From: Rhodocyclaceae bacterium | Lineage (GTDB): Bacteria; Pseudomonadota; Gammaproteobacteria; Burkholderiales; Rhodocyclaceae | NCBI GenBank assembly: GCA_018262875.1 | Contig: JADFDL010000110.1 | Coordinates: 1-5,964, forward strand | Length of the DNA: 5,964 bases | Reading direction: 5' to 3' | Part shown: one piece after another, positions 5,139 through 5,964 of the stretch | How positions within the stretch are numbered: position 1 is the stretch's first letter | Layout: every line of letters starts with the position of its first letter | The notes under the pieces: generated by a model | What the model was told of the DNA's origin: nothing | What the model saw: the letters and a program-made list of their open reading frames with translations, nothing else | Database searches by the model: none | Program-made: the position numbers and the translations under genes

Positions 5139-5964
5139 ATGCAACAAGCACAGACCGCACCCGCCGCCGGCACGCCCTACCTCAACATCAACAACATCGA
5201 GGTCATTTATGACCACGTGATCCTGGTGCTGAAGGGCGTTTCGCTGCAGGTCGAGCAGGGCAAGATCGTCGCCTTGCTCGGCGCCAACGGCGCCGGCAAG
5301 ACCACCACGCTGAAGGCCATCTCCAATCTGCTGCGCGCCGAGCGCGGCGACGTGACCAAGGGCAGCATCGAGTTCCAGGGCGTGCGCATCGACCAGATGA
5401 CGCCGTCCGACCTGGTCAAGCGCGGTGTCATTCAGGTGATGGAAGGCCGCCATTGCTTCCAACACCTTTCCGTCGAGGAGAACCTGCTCACCGGGGCGTA
5501 TACGCGCAAGGCGTCGCGCACCGACATCAAGCGCGACCTGGAGATGGTGTACACCTATTTCCCGCGGCTCAAGCAGCGCCGTGGATCGCAGTCCGGCTAC
5601 ACCTCCGGCGGCGAGCAGCAGATGACCGCCATCGGCCGCGCGCTGATGGCCAAGCCGACCATGATCCTGCTCGACGAGCCGTCGATGGGCCTGGCGCCGC
5701 AGATCGTCGAGGAGATTTTCGAGATCGTGCGCGACCTCAACCAGCGCGAGAAGGTGAGCTTCCTGCTGGCCGAGCAGAACACCATGGTCGCCCTGCGCTT
5801 CGCCGACTTCGGCTACATCCTGGAAAACGGCCGCGTCGTCATGGAAGGCGACGCCAAGGAGCTGGCCTCCAACGAGGACGTCAAGGAGTTCTACCTCGGC
5901 CTGTCGTCTGCCGGACGCAAGAGCTTCCGCGACGTCAAGCACTACCGCCGCAGAAAACGCTGGC
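5139..5964 (+). CDS. livF: LivF-type ABC transporter ATP-binding protein, 3' end outside window
   Basis: This is the second cytoplasmic ATPase of the importer, with 275 codons present and no stop before the window edge. Motifs in order: SLQVEQGKIVALLGANGAG leading into Walker A GANGAGKT (48-55), the LivF-type Q-loop region VMEGRHCF (100-107) and SVEENLLTG (111-119), C-loop TSGGEQQM (155-162), Walker B MILLDEPSMGLAP (175-187) with Glu180, and LAEQN (210-214), where LivF proteins carry Gln in place of the H-loop His. ENGRVVMEGD and EFYLG (250-254) match the usual LivF ending, but the frame continues at least 21 residues with a very basic tail (9 Lys/Arg between 255 and 275). E. coli LivF has 237 residues. 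The first roughly 13 residues are Ala/Gln/Pro-rich and not conserved. The ribosome site before ATG 5139 is weak (TGGA, 5129-5132). The two hairpins upstream may reduce its expression relative to the binding protein. Confidence 0.94.
   Translation, partial: MQQAQTAPAAGTPYLNINNIEVIYDHVILVLKGVSLQVEQGKIVALLGANGAGKTTTLKAISNLLRAERGDVTKGSIEFQGVRIDQMTPSDLVKRGVIQVMEGRHCFQHLSVEENLLTGAYTRKASRTDIKRDLEMVYTYFPRLKQRRGSQSGYTSGGEQQMTAIGRALMAKPTMILLDEPSMGLAPQIVEEIFEIVRDLNQREKVSFLLAEQNTMVALRFADFGYILENGRVVMEGDAKELASNEDVKEFYLGLSSAGRKSFRDVKHYRRRKRW

Noticed and set aside
3701..5173. A 490-codon minus-strand open frame opposite the binding protein gene
   Set aside because: It lies against a clear signal-peptide-bearing gene and runs through the hairpin region. 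Its composition is repetitive Ala/Gly/Asp/Val and shows no family motif.
4929..5942. A 337-codon minus-strand open frame opposite livF
   Set aside because: The + strand encodes all ABC ATPase motifs in order, and the minus frame is a codon-bias shadow.

Overview
The window is a high-GC stretch from a proteobacterium, most likely a betaproteobacterium of the Azoarcus/Thauera/Rhodocyclales type. That placement is inferred from codon use, the gene order and the style of the intergenic repeats, and no marker gene confirms it. All genes lie on the + strand and read as one operon. Both ends of the window cut through genes, and no convincing promoter is visible inside it.

Layout: (1) the last 259 codons of an AMP-forming acyl-CoA synthetase (1-780); (2) a LivG-type ABC ATPase (793-1581); (3) an 81-nt gap filled largely by a near-perfect inverted pair of REP-like palindromes (1592-1648); (4) a LivH-type permease (1663-2586); (5) a LivM-type permease (2593-3657); (6) a 64-nt gap ending in a strong Shine-Dalgarno, then a secreted type I periplasmic binding protein (3722-5044); (7) a 94-nt gap with two overlapping hairpins, the second followed by TTTT (5054-5113); (8) a LivF-type ABC ATPase (5139 to beyond the window end).

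Together the genes encode a complete branched-chain-amino-acid-type (HAAT family) ABC importer: one periplasmic receptor, two permeases and two ATPases, preceded by a CoA ligase. The simplest reading is uptake of an organic acid (fatty, aromatic or other carboxylate) followed by CoA activation in the cytoplasm, rather than amino acid uptake. The substrate cannot be read from the sequence.

I see no new multi-gene system. The most interesting parts are the two intergenic palindromic elements. They belong to different sequence families and sit at the only junctions that are expanded by secondary structure, so they may tune the relative output of the transporter subunits.
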